A stretch of 64,000 nucleotides of DNA from Achromobacter anxifer (GCF_903652925.1 NZ_CAHLAR010000005.1:186001-250000); one strand, 5' to 3'. Shown: positions 25,006 to 33,968, counted from the first letter of the stretch. Program-made: numbers and translations. The notes: generated from the letters alone by a model not told the origin.

Positions 25006-26664
25006 TTACGCGGGTTGGTGGTCCAGCACCGCAGCCAGGTACTCCTTGGTTTCCGGAGCCAGCTCGCCCTCTTGCGAGAACTCGAAGACTTCGGAGATGT
25101 CCTCGGCCAGGCCCGACTTCACGATGGCTTCAGCCGCTTCGACGACGGCCTGGTCACCCTTGGGCAGCGCGGCTTCGATGGCGACCGTCGTGAGACGGAC
25201 CGACACCAGACGCCGGGTCGGCTCGGGCAGCTTGTTAGCGACGCTGTACTCGCCGATCTCGTCGAGCACCTGCTTGATGTGAGCCGGCGTGACTTGCGTC
25301 GCGACGTTCGACACCAGAGCAACGAAGCAGACCGGCTTGTCCTCGTCGCGGAACTTGTCGCTGACAGCCAGAGCACGGAACACCGAGATCAGGCCCTCGA
25401 AGCCGTACTTCTCGTTGCGCTCGCGCATCACACGCTGGAAACGTTCCACGGCTTCCTGGCGCACGGGATCCGGCGTGAACTCCTGCTCGGGGGCCGAACC
25501 TTCCGCAGCTCGCGCCGCTTCGGGCTGTGTCGACGTATCCGCGGCAGGCGCCGAAGCAGTGTCTTGTGCCTGTTCGGCGACAGGAGCATCTGCCTTTGCG
25601 ACCGCAGCCTGTTCTTCAGCCACCGCGGGTGCGGAAGCCTCGGAATTGGCAGTAGCCTGGCTTTGGGCCGGAGCCTCAGCCGCCGCGGGTGCGGAAGCTT
25701 CGGCCGGCGCCGGGGCAGCAGCAGGGGGTTGAGCGGTCGTCTCGGCGGGGGCCGGGTCTTGCGCCTTCTCCACTGCGGCGTCCTTGGTCGGCGCCGGAGC
25801 CGGGGCCGGAGCCTTGGCTCCTTCGTCCTTTGCCTTGGTCGGCTTGCGTCCGCTACGTGCCACGGCTTCCGCCTTGGCGATCGTTTCGTCCGAATACACG
25901 GGCAATCCGTAACCGCTGTTGAACGCAATGCCCTTGGCCAGCACGCGCATCGCCGTCTTGTTCCAGTCGAGGACAGTGGCCTTGCCGGCGGGGATCACGT
26001 TGAATGCCGAATCCATGATCGGAAGTCCGATCGTCTGCGAGCGACCCTTGTATTCCGTCAGCACGTCCACTTGCAGTCCGCCCAGAACCTCGCGGAAGGG
26101 CAGACCGTCGTAGCACACGATCGACCAGAAGAAGTTCTCGTCGGTGATGCGTGCAGCGGACAGGCCAGCCGTCCATTCGATGTACGGCGCGCCGCCTTCT
26201 GCCAGGGTCTTGATCAGAGCGTTGGCAGTCGCCAGGTCGGAAGATTCCTCCAGACCCAGGATCTTGGCAGCCTTGGCACCGTCACCGTCGTGGCCCAGGA
26301 ACACCGACATGCCCACGCCGGTAACGGCGGCAATTGCCTTCACGAGGCAGCGTTGGCGGCTGTTGTTCACGTCCGTCAGCGACATATTGGCGATCGATAC
26401 GGCGTAGTTGTCGCGGTCCATGACCGGCAGATACACGCGTTGACTCTGGCCATTGCTCAGATCGACGTCGGTGGCGACCACCGCACCGCCCAGAAAAGCC
26501 TGGTAGGGTTGGAGGGCGCCGTTCTCGTCGGGGAATTCCACGAACTTGAAGTTCGGGCGATCTGCGCGCGCCACAGCCGTAGCGGCCGAGATGTACGACA
26601 GGCTACCCTTCTTCGCGATTTCGGTTGCAGGGATGTTGGCGCTCAGGTTCTTCAGAAAATTCAT
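25006..26664 (-). CDS. Single-strand annealing protein with a duplicated core (DUF1071/Sak-like)
   Basis: In this 552-residue protein, residues 22-126 match phage-type annealing proteins of the DUF1071 group: LSYISAATAVARADRP, then QSQRVYLPVMD and a conserved basic helix with RQRCLVKAIAAVTG. Residues 160-260 repeat the same layout (YIEWTAGLSAAR, SQTIGLPIMD, AMRVLAKGIAFNSGYG), so the core is duplicated. A long alanine/proline linker (about 285-445) joins a C-terminal helical domain. ATG 26664 lies after a TATACT promoter; the longer frame is rejected. With the exonuclease at 31019 it would form a Red-like pair. Confidence 0.7.
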   Translation of the reverse strand: MNFLKNLSANIPATEIAKKGSLSYISAATAVARADRPNFKFVEFPDENGALQPYQAFLGGAVVATDVDLSNGQSQRVYLPVMDRDNYAVSIANMSLTDVNNSRQRCLVKAIAAVTGVGMSVFLGHDGDGAKAAKILGLEESSDLATANALIKTLAEGGAPYIEWTAGLSAARITDENFFWSIVCYDGLPFREVLGGLQVDVLTEYKGRSQTIGLPIMDSAFNVIPAGKATVLDWNKTAMRVLAKGIAFNSGYGLPVYSDETIAKAEAVARSGRKPTKAKDEGAKAPAPAPAPTKDAAVEKAQDPAPAETTAQPPAAAPAPAEASAPAAAEAPAQSQATANSEASAPAVAEEQAAVAKADAPVAEQAQDTASAPAADTSTQPEAARAAEGSAPEQEFTPDPVRQEAVERFQRVMRERNEKYGFEGLISVFRALAVSDKFRDEDKPVCFVALVSNVATQVTPAHIKQVLDEIGEYSVANKLPEPTRRLVSVRLTTVAIEAALPKGDQAVVEAAEAIVKSGLAEDISEVFEFSQEGELAPETKEYLAAVLDHQPA

Positions 26665-26733
26665 GATGGTTGTGTCCTCACGTTGAATGCAGCAGGCAAA
26701 ATTGCCCCAAGTCGACGCTTGTGAACTGCACCT

Positions 26734-26739
26734 AGTATA
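26734..26739 (-). promoter_or_regulatory. Sigma-70-like promoter of the annealing-protein gene
   Basis: TTGCAT, a 16-bp spacer and TATACT. Confidence 0.7.
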
Positions 26740-26892
26740 GCCAGCAAATAGCATTATGCAACCATCGGGCTCGGATGTTCCGCGCCGAACGAGGCGCCGG
26801 CGGCATACGGTGCAAGCAATCTTGCTTCGCCCACTCGGACGCAACGCGGCGAGCCGCCGCAGGAGCTGCCATCACTGTGGCTTTTTCTTGGC

Positions 26893-26898
26893 TATACG
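26893..26898 (+). promoter_or_regulatory. CTATACG promoter box for the 26932 gene
   Basis: TATACG preceded by GGC, 33 bp before the ATG, with CTTTTTCTT just upstream. Confidence 0.6.
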
Positions 26899-26931
26899 AA
26901 GGAGGTTCAACTTCTACTGAAAGGAAAAGTC

Positions 26932-27597
26932 ATGGCTAAGCGTAAAGATCAATCTCGAGACACAATTGAACAACGCGAGAAGCACATGGAATGCGAGTGC
27001 TTCATGATAGAAGCCTTACAGGTCGAGTCATGCGCTACCATGCCCAAGCTCGTCCGCCTGGGCCGAGTGCGCGATTTGCAGGGTCTTCTGGCTCAGGTTG
27101 CAGCTTTGGTGATGGCCCACGCCACCGAGAAGTGTTTCATCTCGCCTGAAGAAATGCCATCCCTGACTAGGGGCGAGCTTCAGAGCCACTACCTGGGCAT
27201 GGGCTTCCGCCGTAGCTCCAACACAAGCACGGACATCCTGAAGCTGACGTCGCTGATGCGCGACAACGAATACTGGGACGATTTTGCGAAAAGAACTGGA
27301 CCGTTAGCCATGCTTGGCCGCGATGCGCTCAGCCAAACCAATGCTCGAGCGCACGCCGGCTGGTTCTCCCTCACCACGCTCATAATGGGTTCCAACCCGT
27401 ACGTCGGCGAGGAGTCCCTGCAACGCAACCTCAATGCACTCCATCTGCGCCTTCTCGATGCCCTTGCCTGGGCCCGAGGACTGGCCATGGAGCCTGACAA
27501 TTCGGACGAGCTGAGTCACTTCACGCAAGTGCTGACAAAGGCGCGCCATCTGGTGGTCGTAGAGTCTGTCACGGTTGATGCGATGTTCAAGGCCTAG
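26932..27597 (+). CDS. Unknown 221-residue protein
   Basis: A soluble helical protein with a basic N-terminus; family not recognised. GAAAGGAAA precedes the ATG. It is a single-gene unit with a CTATACG box and its own perfect palindromic terminator at 27621. Confidence 0.8.
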   Translation: MAKRKDQSRDTIEQREKHMECECFMIEALQVESCATMPKLVRLGRVRDLQGLLAQVAALVMAHATEKCFISPEEMPSLTRGELQSHYLGMGFRRSSNTSTDILKLTSLMRDNEYWDDFAKRTGPLAMLGRDALSQTNARAHAGWFSLTTLIMGSNPYVGEESLQRNLNALHLRLLDALAWARGLAMEPDNSDELSHFTQVLTKARHLVVVESVTVDAMFKA

Positions 27598-27620
27598 GCA
27601 ATAGTATCGAAACCGCCCTC

Positions 27621-27653
27621 AAAGCCATCCAGTTCGAACTGGATGGCTTTTCC
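27621..27653 (+). terminator. Rho-independent terminator
   Basis: A 30-bp perfect palindrome with AAAGCCATCC and GGATGGCTTT ends, followed by T-rich sequence. It sits immediately before the next CTATACG box. Confidence 0.8.
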
Positions 27654-27655
27654 TC

Positions 27656-27661
27656 TATACG
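27656..27661 (+). promoter_or_regulatory. CTATACG promoter box for the 27696 gene
   Basis: TATACG preceded by CTC, 34 bp before the ATG. It starts 3 bp after the preceding terminator. Confidence 0.6.
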
Positions 27662-27695
27662 GTGATGTCAATAACCGAAACGAGGAAACACTCTC

Positions 27696-28313
27696 ATGAC
27701 CTATTCATACGCTGCTCAACTGGCTGCCAACGATCAGGCCCGGGTCATCGTCTGCCGCAAGACCAAGCTCAATGAGGGCGGCCGCTCCTACTTCCGTCGC
27801 GAGCAGATCTCGCTGGGCACCGGCGCAATGGTTCGGGCGAAGCTCAACCAGGTGTACGGCATCATGGGCGCCTACCTCTGGGAGAGCGGCTACAATGCCA
27901 CGTACGACGGCATATACGACGTGGCGCCGCGCCGCGCACAGCTGCTCTCGCTGGCCAGCCAGGAAGCCAATGCGCTCAGTGAGGCGTTGATGACCGAACT
28001 GCACGCCAATCCTGTGCACAGGCACAGCAATCCCAACAAAATGCACATCGCATTTTCGCGCGGACCGGCCAAAGCCACGCAGGCGCTGATCGACCTATGT
28101 GATCTGGTGATGTTCTCCGCTACCAAGACGGAAAATCCTGGTGAACGGTTCAAGTCGCTTCGCCTGGAGTTCGACCGCGCGCTCAAGTGGGCTGCGTCAT
28201 TCGGGGTGACCGTCGACAATGCGTCAGCCCTGACTGAAATGCTTCAGTTGATCGCCTCTGCGGAGATGGTCATGATCGTTGACGACATCGTTTTGTCTGG
28301 CGCTAGCGCGTAA
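27696..28313 (+). CDS. Unknown 205-residue protein
   Basis: Soluble, family not recognised. The N-terminal half is basic (GGRSYFRREQISLG). The C-terminal part is helical and ends in an acidic/hydrophobic EMVMIVDDIVLSG stretch. Own CTATACG box and own terminator. Confidence 0.8.
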   Translation: MTYSYAAQLAANDQARVIVCRKTKLNEGGRSYFRREQISLGTGAMVRAKLNQVYGIMGAYLWESGYNATYDGIYDVAPRRAQLLSLASQEANALSEALMTELHANPVHRHSNPNKMHIAFSRGPAKATQALIDLCDLVMFSATKTENPGERFKSLRLEFDRALKWAASFGVTVDNASALTEMLQLIASAEMVMIVDDIVLSGASA

Positions 28314-28327
28314 GCCTGCACCTCTCA

Positions 28328-28353
28328 GCCACCCTATCCAGGGTGGCTTCTTC
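28328..28353 (+). terminator. Rho-independent terminator
   Basis: GCCACCC and GGGTGGC pair around 6 nt, then TTCTTC. Confidence 0.7.
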
Positions 28354-28364
28354 ATGTCCAGACA

Positions 28365-28396
28365 GAAAAAGCCGCACAGGAGAATCCTGGCGGCTT
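28365..28396 (-). terminator. Terminator of the 28412-29230 gene
   Basis: AAGCCGC pairs with GCGGCTT, with an inner CAGGA/TCCTG stem, and a minus-strand T-run follows. Confidence 0.75.
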
Positions 28397-28411
28397 GAGG
28401 TTGCCGGCTGC

Positions 28412-29230
28412 TTAGGCGGCAGCGCGGGCGGGCAGGGTAGCGGATTGTGCCTTGCGGAACAGGTGCTCCAGCTGCTCGATCGTAGGCTTCTGCACGAAGC
28501 GTGTTCCCTTGGGCGGATGGCCCGTGTGGATCACGCCGGTTTCCACGACGGTGAGCGTCATGTTGTGGTTCACGTACTTGCCGGGGTCAGCGACCTTCTT
28601 GCCAGCCTTCTTGTTGCGCTCGATTGCGGGATCGACCGCTTCAACGGCCAGGTTGAAGTGCTGGCCAGGCTGGAGGTGCAGGTCGAGCATGGCATTCATG
28701 AACTTCTGGCACAGCTCGCCGGCGGCCTCGAAGCGGATGCAGATGTCGCCATCGGCATCCTTGCCATGGACCATCAGCTTGGGCTTTTGGCCTTCGCGGG
28801 CCGACCAGTTGATGTGGCTGAACTCGATGTTCTCCAGGCGCGGGATCAGTTGAACCCCGTAGATGTCGAACACTTCACGCAGCTCCGCCACTTCCTTGGT
28901 GTTGTGGATCGACACGTTGTTTTGCAACGCGGCGATTTTGCGCACCATGTAGTCCATCACGTACTGGAAGGGCATGTGCACGTTGCCGTCCGCTTCCTTC
29001 GGGAAGAAGGCGGCGCGCTCGACCTCGAGATCGAAGTCTTCGTCATGCTTTTCCTTGCGCGAGGTCAGCCAGTCCAGGCGGCGAGTCCAGCCGGCGTCGA
29101 GCAAGCGACGGGCTTCCTCCAGCATCTTCTGGCCGGCACGGTCGGTCGGAGCCGGCTTCAGCGGCAACACGATCAGCTGATGCGCGTCCGTGAATGCGCC
29201 AAAGACCTTGGCATAGTTGAGCAGTTTCAT
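28412..29230 (-). CDS. Unknown 272-residue protein
   Basis: A soluble mixed alpha/beta protein with alternating basic and acidic patches; no family recognised. ATG 29230 has GAGAGGAAA upstream; the longer frame from 29275 is rejected. A CTATACG box lies 52 bp upstream. It forms a single-gene unit within the DNA-recombination block. Confidence 0.75.
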   Translation of the reverse strand: MKLLNYAKVFGAFTDAHQLIVLPLKPAPTDRAGQKMLEEARRLLDAGWTRRLDWLTSRKEKHDEDFDLEVERAAFFPKEADGNVHMPFQYVMDYMVRKIAALQNNVSIHNTKEVAELREVFDIYGVQLIPRLENIEFSHINWSAREGQKPKLMVHGKDADGDICIRFEAAGELCQKFMNAMLDLHLQPGQHFNLAVEAVDPAIERNKKAGKKVADPGKYVNHNMTLTVVETGVIHTGHPPKGTRFVQKPTIEQLEHLFRKAQSATLPARAAA

Positions 29231-29282
29231 CTGTTTCCTCTCTATGTTAAGAAATGCACATGAAGAGTTTTTCATGCAAAAA

Positions 29283-29288
29283 CGTATA
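29283..29288 (-). promoter_or_regulatory. CTATACG promoter box
   Basis: TATACG preceded by CGC, 52 bp before the ATG at 29230. Confidence 0.6.
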
Positions 29289-29371
29289 GCGCCGTGAGGC
29301 GTTGAGGGTGGGGCTACAGATGAAGCCGCACCACGTTGGCGGAGACAACCAAGCGAGGGCCCTCCGCCATA

Positions 29372-29836
29372 TTATCGCCTTGGTTTTATGGGCAGGGGGA
29401 CTGCGCGGGTGTCCAAGAGCTCGCCAAGGACCAAGGCATTCGCGATGACGACCGGATTCGTGCCGGTGGGGTCAACCCCCACAACCACTTCTCCATGGCC
29501 GCGCTTGTCGAGCTGTACACACTTCATACGGTCAGACTCCTGCGAGCGACCGCCGCCCCAGCCCGGAATCCATGCGTTATGCGTGGCGAAGGCGACGCAA
29601 GCAGTTACGCCCGGGGTGCCCGCCAGACGTACCGAGAGTCGGCGTGGGCTGACGATGGTCTCGTCAAGGGCGGTGCTGGCGATGGCTACCGAGCGCGCCG
29701 GCGCGCCGGCTTCCTTAGCTGCACAGCCGGGAAGCTCCTCGCCTGCGCCACACACATGCGCCGCGGAGGCGGAAGACAGTCCAACGAATGACAGGCTCAG
29801 AACGACGGCCAAAAGCAAGCGAGGGGTGTGTTTCAT
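29372..29836 (-). CDS. Secreted protein of unknown function
   Basis: ATG 29836 gives 154 residues with a signal peptide (KHTPRLLLAVVLSLSF, cleavage near SASA/AHVC). The mature part has two cysteine pairs and a glycine/tryptophan-rich IPGWGGG stretch. Family not recognised. It lies just downstream of the ssb-like gene on the same strand but beyond that gene's terminator. Confidence 0.65.
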   Translation of the reverse strand: MKHTPRLLLAVVLSLSFVGLSSASAAHVCGAGEELPGCAAKEAGAPARSVAIASTALDETIVSPRRLSVRLAGTPGVTACVAFATHNAWIPGWGGGRSQESDRMKCVQLDKRGHGEVVVGVDPTGTNPVVIANALVLGELLDTRAVPLPIKPRR

Positions 29837-29862
29837 GGTGACAGGTAAGTTGCTGATAGACG

Positions 29863-29892
29863 AGAAAACGACCCACACTTGTGTGGGTCGTT
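29863..29892 (-). terminator. Terminator of the ssb-like gene
   Basis: A 12-bp perfect inverted repeat (AACGACCCACAC) with a 2-nt centre, followed by TTTTCTC on the minus strand. Confidence 0.8.
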
Positions 29893-29911
29893 GAGTTGGC
29901 GTGATGCCGAC

Positions 29912-30271
29912 TTAGATGTCGGCGCCGTCACCACCAGCGCCAGCGGCGGCAGGGGCGTCGGCGTTGGCCTTCTTGGGGGCTTCCTTCTTCACGACCTGGT
30001 TGGCGAAGCGCACGTTCATGGTCGAGTTCAGCTGTTCGGGCTGGTCGCGACGCGGCTGGATGGAGATGTCGCCGTTGACCTGGACGTAGTCGCCCTTGGC
30101 CGGGATGGCGCCATCGAACTTGTCGTCAGCGAACACCGTGATGGATTCCTTGAACACCTTTTCACCGCCCTGGGGGGTGTAGGAGCCGGTACCCAGCACG
30201 AAGCGGTTGCCGTCGACGAAGTTGACGTAGCCCGAAACAGATGCGTTGCCGATGATGATCTTCTTTGCCAT
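29912..30271 (-). CDS. SSB-like OB-fold protein
   Basis: This small protein of 119 residues reads as a single OB-fold: IIIGNASVSGYVNFVDG at the start, then KESITVFADDKFDGAIPAKG and DYVQVNGDISIQPRR. An acidic, disordered C-terminus ends DGADI, reminiscent of but not identical to the SSB interaction tip. ATG 30271 is preceded by GGAGG; the longer frame crosses the promoter. A role coating single-stranded DNA during recombination or conjugation is inferred. Confidence 0.65.
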   Translation of the reverse strand: MAKKIIIGNASVSGYVNFVDGNRFVLGTGSYTPQGGEKVFKESITVFADDKFDGAIPAKGDYVQVNGDISIQPRRDQPEQLNSTMNVRFANQVVKKEAPKKANADAPAAAGAGGDGADI

Positions 30272-30355
30272 GATGGATTTCCTCCGAATTGTAGGCATGA
30301 GCGGTTTAGGCGGAATTGCCCAGGCTGGTACGCTGATACCAGTGTTTCCTTGCAT

Positions 30356-30361
30356 AGTATA
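30356..30361 (-). promoter_or_regulatory. TATACT promoter of the ssb-like gene
   Basis: GTGCAT, a 16-bp spacer and TATACT. The spacer and -35 resemble those of the annealing-protein promoter. Confidence 0.6.
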
Positions 30362-30410
30362 GCGAGAAACCGTCATTATGCACAGTTTTTCGCTGAGACG
30401 GAAAAAAGGC

Positions 30411-31019
30411 CTAGCCTTGCAGTCTGAAATCGAGAGGTAGGAGCGACAGGGTGGGGACCAGCTTGCCGGTGCCATCGCGGTAGTACGTGACTTCCGCCAG
30501 AGCTGAGAGCGTGTACTCTCGGCCTTTGGTGATGGAGGCGATCAGCCTTTCCTTGCCTTCGGGTGTGAGCCCGCGCATCCAGTTGAGGAGGTGAACATTG
30601 CAGGTAACCTGCTCCGTCCGTCCCATCTCACCTGCATTCAGAAACGTCTTGATCTGAGTGCGTTGGGCATCCCAATACATCACGACGCCCTTCAGGTTTG
30701 CGTGGATCGATCCTCGCAGCCTCATCTCACGGGGAGACTCAGCAACGACTTTCGCGGCCGTGCAGAGCAATTCTGGCATCACGGAGTTGTCGTCGGTGCG
30801 CTTTTGAATGCGCGCCGAAAACTCTCCGAACGCCGTCACCATCATGCCTTTTTGGACAATCCGGTTGCTCAGCAGGGCTTCAACCTCAGGACCTCGCACG
30901 ACGCATCGCGTTGCTTCACGCTCAGACGTGCGCAAGAACATGCCGAGTTCGCGTCCATCAGCCGTAATCCAGTCCACTTTTCCGTAGACTTGGCCAGATA
31001 GAACACTTGCTCTCAGCAT
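30411..31019 (-). CDS. Second OB-fold-like protein, coupled to the exonuclease
   Basis: This protein of 202 residues has repeated beta-strand patterns (ASVLSGQVYGKVDWITADGRELGMFL, split over residues 3-28; then RIVQKGMMVTAFGEFSARIQ; then a second similar half from about 98) that suggest one or two OB-folds. Its ATG 31019 overlaps the stop of the exonuclease gene (TGATG), with GGAGG 4 nt upstream. It is probably a DNA-binding partner of the exonuclease; the function is inferred from coupling and fold pattern. Confidence 0.55.
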   Translation of the reverse strand: MLRASVLSGQVYGKVDWITADGRELGMFLRTSEREATRCVVRGPEVEALLSNRIVQKGMMVTAFGEFSARIQKRTDDNSVMPELLCTAAKVVAESPREMRLRGSIHANLKGVVMYWDAQRTQIKTFLNAGEMGRTEQVTCNVHLLNWMRGLTPEGKERLIASITKGREYTLSALAEVTYYRDGTGKLVPTLSLLPLDFRLQG

Positions 31020-32128
31020 CAGACCTCCAGAGGCTTCACCTTTACCGATTCCCGCGGCTTGCCAGTGCAAGCCTTTATGGTTGCTTCACCGATGCCGCCA
31101 GGCGACAGCGATTCCGCCACCTTCTGCCACGAGACAGATGAGGTCATCGCGAAGGACACCTTGAACAGGCCATCCAACTCGACATCTTCGTCTTCGTCCG
31201 GTTTCAGCCGGCGCTTGCGCGCGGCCTCCACCAGCTTCTTCTCGAGAGCCTTGCGGCGCTCGATCACCTCCTTCTCAGTCGCCAGGCTGGCGAGATAGAG
31301 CTCGGAAGCAGCTTCCAGGTTCTCTTCCATGAGCGCCTTGTCGAACGCAGCCTTTTCGGCCAGGTCCGCCAGCACCTGCTCGTCGGAGGGCAGACGGGGA
31401 GGCTCCGCGCCCGTGTAGATGAATTCATCGTAGAAGAACTTGGCCGCGGCCAGGTACTGATCGAGGAAAACATCGTCACGCGGAACCTTCTCCATTATGG
31501 GAAACACCATCGCTCCGGTCTTCTCGTCGAAACCGGCTGCCGCAAACCAGCCATACGGCGCGTCAGCGACAGCGATCTGATGTTGCACCTGGCACCAGTA
31601 GTAGGGCAGGCCCATAATCGCCAGCTGACCGCTCTTCTTGGACTCGAACAGTTTCCTGCGCGATTGGAAGGCGGGACACTTGGCTTCCAGTGGAAACCCG
31701 TTCGGCGCCCGCACCCCTATGTCGGAAGATTGGGGCACCACACCGTCAAACGAAGCCATGAGCCACTTGGTGCCAGCCGCATAGGCGGTCACCTCGCGCT
31801 CCACGATGAACATCTTCTCGCGCTCGAAGAGCTTGATGACGTTCTCCTCGTTGACTTGACCGCGCTCGGTGTCCACATTCCCCTTGAAGCGAGGTATGCG
31901 TCCGAACTTGTCGGCCCAGATGGTCCACATCGTGTTGCCGAAGAAGCTGGTGACGCCAGCCCTGGCGAGCTCATCAATGTGCAGAGTCACTCCCTTGTCC
32001 GCCGCGTACTTTTGCAGCAGCGCGGCGTTCGCCGGGACTGCGAGCATCGCCGCTAGAGACGCGGTCCAGGCATCATTCCTGGCCTCGTGCCATTCGGGCG
32101 TGCGTGGTGCTACCTTGAGACGATCCAT
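31019..32128 (-). CDS. YqaJ/lambda-exonuclease-type nuclease
   Basis: This protein of 369 residues has the YqaJ domain. TPEWHEARNDAWTAS (about 8-22) is the N-terminal signature, SFDGVV (about residue 125) supplies the catalytic aspartate, and FPLEAKCP (about 143) gives the E-x-K pair of the PD-(D/E)xK nuclease site. VQHQIAVAD is the conserved Q helix. The C-terminal 110 residues are a charged helical extension. Such enzymes resect duplex DNA 5'-3' for an annealing protein. ATG 32128 has AAGGAA upstream. Confidence 0.85.
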   Translation of the reverse strand: MDRLKVAPRTPEWHEARNDAWTASLAAMLAVPANAALLQKYAADKGVTLHIDELARAGVTSFFGNTMWTIWADKFGRIPRFKGNVDTERGQVNEENVIKLFEREKMFIVEREVTAYAAGTKWLMASFDGVVPQSSDIGVRAPNGFPLEAKCPAFQSRRKLFESKKSGQLAIMGLPYYWCQVQHQIAVADAPYGWFAAAGFDEKTGAMVFPIMEKVPRDDVFLDQYLAAAKFFYDEFIYTGAEPPRLPSDEQVLADLAEKAAFDKALMEENLEAASELYLASLATEKEVIERRKALEKKLVEAARKRRLKPDEDEDVELDGLFKVSFAMTSSVSWQKVAESLSPGGIGEATIKACTGKPRESVKVKPLEV

Positions 32129-32213
32129 GGTTATTTCCTTGCAAAAATGGCATTGCGCGATATGCGGTTTGCCTTGGGTTGATACATCTAAGACGCAGTA
32201 TTGCCTGCGATGT

Positions 32214-32219
32214 AGTATA
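32214..32219 (-). promoter_or_regulatory. Sigma-70-like promoter of the exonuclease operon
   Basis: TTGGCT, a 17-bp spacer and TATACT. Confidence 0.65.
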
Positions 32220-32268
32220 GTAATCAACCTGCAAATAGCCAATGTCAAGAAGAGCCCTTTTTCTTTGC

Positions 32269-32274
32269 TATACG
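32269..32274 (+). promoter_or_regulatory. CTATACG promoter box before mscS
   Basis: TATACG preceded by TGC, with CTTTTTCTT just upstream. The leader to the mscS ATG is about 115 nt, longer than usual for this class. Confidence 0.55.
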
Positions 32275-32391
32275 GGGCTTCGTCCCATGGTTACCGCGTC
32301 TACCAGTCCTCCGTTTCATGCTTAGCTTTTCTCTACTCTCCTATGGTGGTTCGCCACCGTGCTTCACCGCTGCTGATTCTCGAGGTGATGA

Positions 32392-33234
32392 ATGATTTGG
32401 GCCCCTACAGTCGGAGCCATCTTCCGGATGGAGTGGTTCCAGACGATACTTCTTGCCCTGATCCTGGCTGGGCTGGCGCGCACGGCCACAGCCATCGTGC
32501 ATCTGCGCACCACCGCCGATAACCGGCGTTTCTGGGCGTTGACGTTTCGCAACGCCGCCACCGCAGCATTCGTACTGGGGCTGGGAATCATCTGGATCAA
32601 GGAGCTTCAGGCGGTGCTGGTCGCCCTTGGCGCGGCGGCCGCGGGCTTTCTCATCGGGTTCAAGGAGCAGTGGCAGTCCCTCCTGGCGTTCTGGATTCGC
32701 GTGATCAAGCGTCACTACAGCCTCAACGACATCATCGAGGTGGAGGGTGTGCGTGGCCGCGTTCTGGACATCACCTGGCTGACCACGAGTCTGGCTGAGA
32801 TCGGCGCAGGCAAAGATGAGCTGGCATACTCCGGACGGATTGTTCACGTTCCGAACTCTCGGATGATCATGGCCAACCTGACGGTCGAGAACATCACGGG
32901 CGCCTACGCCATCCACACGTTCGAGGTGCCGCTGCCCAAGCACGCCCAAGCCCTGCGCGCGGAGCAGCTGCTGGGTGAGATCGCCACCAGGCACTGCCAG
33001 CATCTGTTCGCGGCAGCCGAAACCCATATGCGCACCCAACAGCGTGACCACGGCCTCGATGCGCCGGATGTGAAGCCCCGCACGCGGCTGCACATTGAGA
33101 GCGAGGGGAGGGTCGTTGTTCTCGTGCGCATCGTGGTCCCTGTCAAGGAAAAGGCACGCATCGAACAAGCCATCATCCATGAGCTGCTGGAGAAAGCAGA
33201 CGCCAAGGCCTGGCCGATGCGCGACCTCAAATAG
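32392..33234 (+). CDS. mscS: MscS-family mechanosensitive channel
   Basis: This protein of 280 residues has two to three membrane helices (about 12-30, 48-68, 72-92). The MscS pore helix follows: ALGAAAAGFLIGFKEQWQ, then a beta domain with DIIEVEGVRGRVLDITWL and the NSRM-type turn. It should open on membrane tension to release solutes. GAGGTG precedes the ATG. A plasmid copy could protect against envelope stress, for example during transfer; this is speculation. Confidence 0.9.
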   Translation: MIWAPTVGAIFRMEWFQTILLALILAGLARTATAIVHLRTTADNRRFWALTFRNAATAAFVLGLGIIWIKELQAVLVALGAAAAGFLIGFKEQWQSLLAFWIRVIKRHYSLNDIIEVEGVRGRVLDITWLTTSLAEIGAGKDELAYSGRIVHVPNSRMIMANLTVENITGAYAIHTFEVPLPKHAQALRAEQLLGEIATRHCQHLFAAAETHMRTQQRDHGLDAPDVKPRTRLHIESEGRVVVLVRIVVPVKEKARIEQAIIHELLEKADAKAWPMRDLK

Positions 33235-33247
33235 CCCACGCACCACG

Positions 33248-33280
33248 AAGGCCCTGCTGTAAAGCGGGGCCTTTTGCTTT
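33248..33280 (+). terminator. Rho-independent terminator
   Basis: AAGGCCC pairs with GGGCCTT around 11-12 nt, then TTTTGCTTT. Confidence 0.75.
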
Positions 33281-33298
33281 CAGCCCGGTCGGCGGCCC

Positions 33299-33304
33299 TA
33301 TACG
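33299..33304 (+). promoter_or_regulatory. CTATACG promoter box for the 33348 gene
   Basis: TATACG preceded by CCC, 43 bp before the ATG. Confidence 0.6.
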
Positions 33305-33347
33305 GGTGCAGGAACCACAACTAGCGCAGTTGCGCAGAAAGGACACC

Positions 33348-33968
33348 ATGACCACCGACACCAAGACCACGCCGCACGGCGCACAAGGACTCGCGGCCAC
33401 CTTCTTTGCCGAGGCCAGGCGACTGAACCTCACCGCGGCGGACATCGTGCCCCAGCTGATGGCCCGGCCTGAATTTGCGGACTGCCTGCCGCCGGCGTCT
33501 GGCGCCCAGCACGAGCTCGACGTCTGGTACGGCCCCATGCCGGAATCCAACGGGAAGGAAAATTGGACTGCGGTTCTGCGCCGCAAAGGCCAGTGCATTT
33601 CCGAAGGATTCACTATCAGTCGCTCGGAGTACAAGGATCGGGTGCGCTACAGCGCGGATAGCCTCCGCTATTTGCTCGGCGAACTCCAGGACGAACCGGA
33701 CATCCTGACCTACGACGGAGACCTCTGTACCGAGGAAGGCAAAGCACTCGAAGCAAAGGCCCAGACCAATGCCGCCCTGCGCGCCGGCTCCGATGTCATG
33801 GCCGTCCTCGACCAGCTAGCGAATGGCCGACACTTGGATAAAGTGGCCAATCACGGCGATGACAGCTTGCGAGCCTTGGCAGAACGGGCGGGTCCTGGGC
33901 ATGTCCGAGACGCGCTGCTGGCGCACGCAGATCGGCTCGATGCGCTTCTCCTGGTCGTCAAGATCTGA
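33348..33968 (+). CDS. Unknown 206-residue protein
   Basis: A soluble protein with a helical N-terminus and a central beta-rich WTAVLRRKGQCISEGF stretch; not recognised. AGAAAGGA precedes the ATG; the longer frame from 33306 is rejected. CTATACG box and own terminator. Confidence 0.75.
   Translation: MTTDTKTTPHGAQGLAATFFAEARRLNLTAADIVPQLMARPEFADCLPPASGAQHELDVWYGPMPESNGKENWTAVLRRKGQCISEGFTISRSEYKDRVRYSADSLRYLLGELQDEPDILTYDGDLCTEEGKALEAKAQTNAALRAGSDVMAVLDQLANGRHLDKVANHGDDSLRALAERAGPGHVRDALLAHADRLDALLLVVKI

Noticed and set aside
24400-26724. 774-codon plus-strand frame opposite the annealing-protein and Pth2-like genes
   Set aside because: The composition is antisense-like (runs of Gly/Ser/Arg/Leu), and both minus-strand genes have recognisable families.
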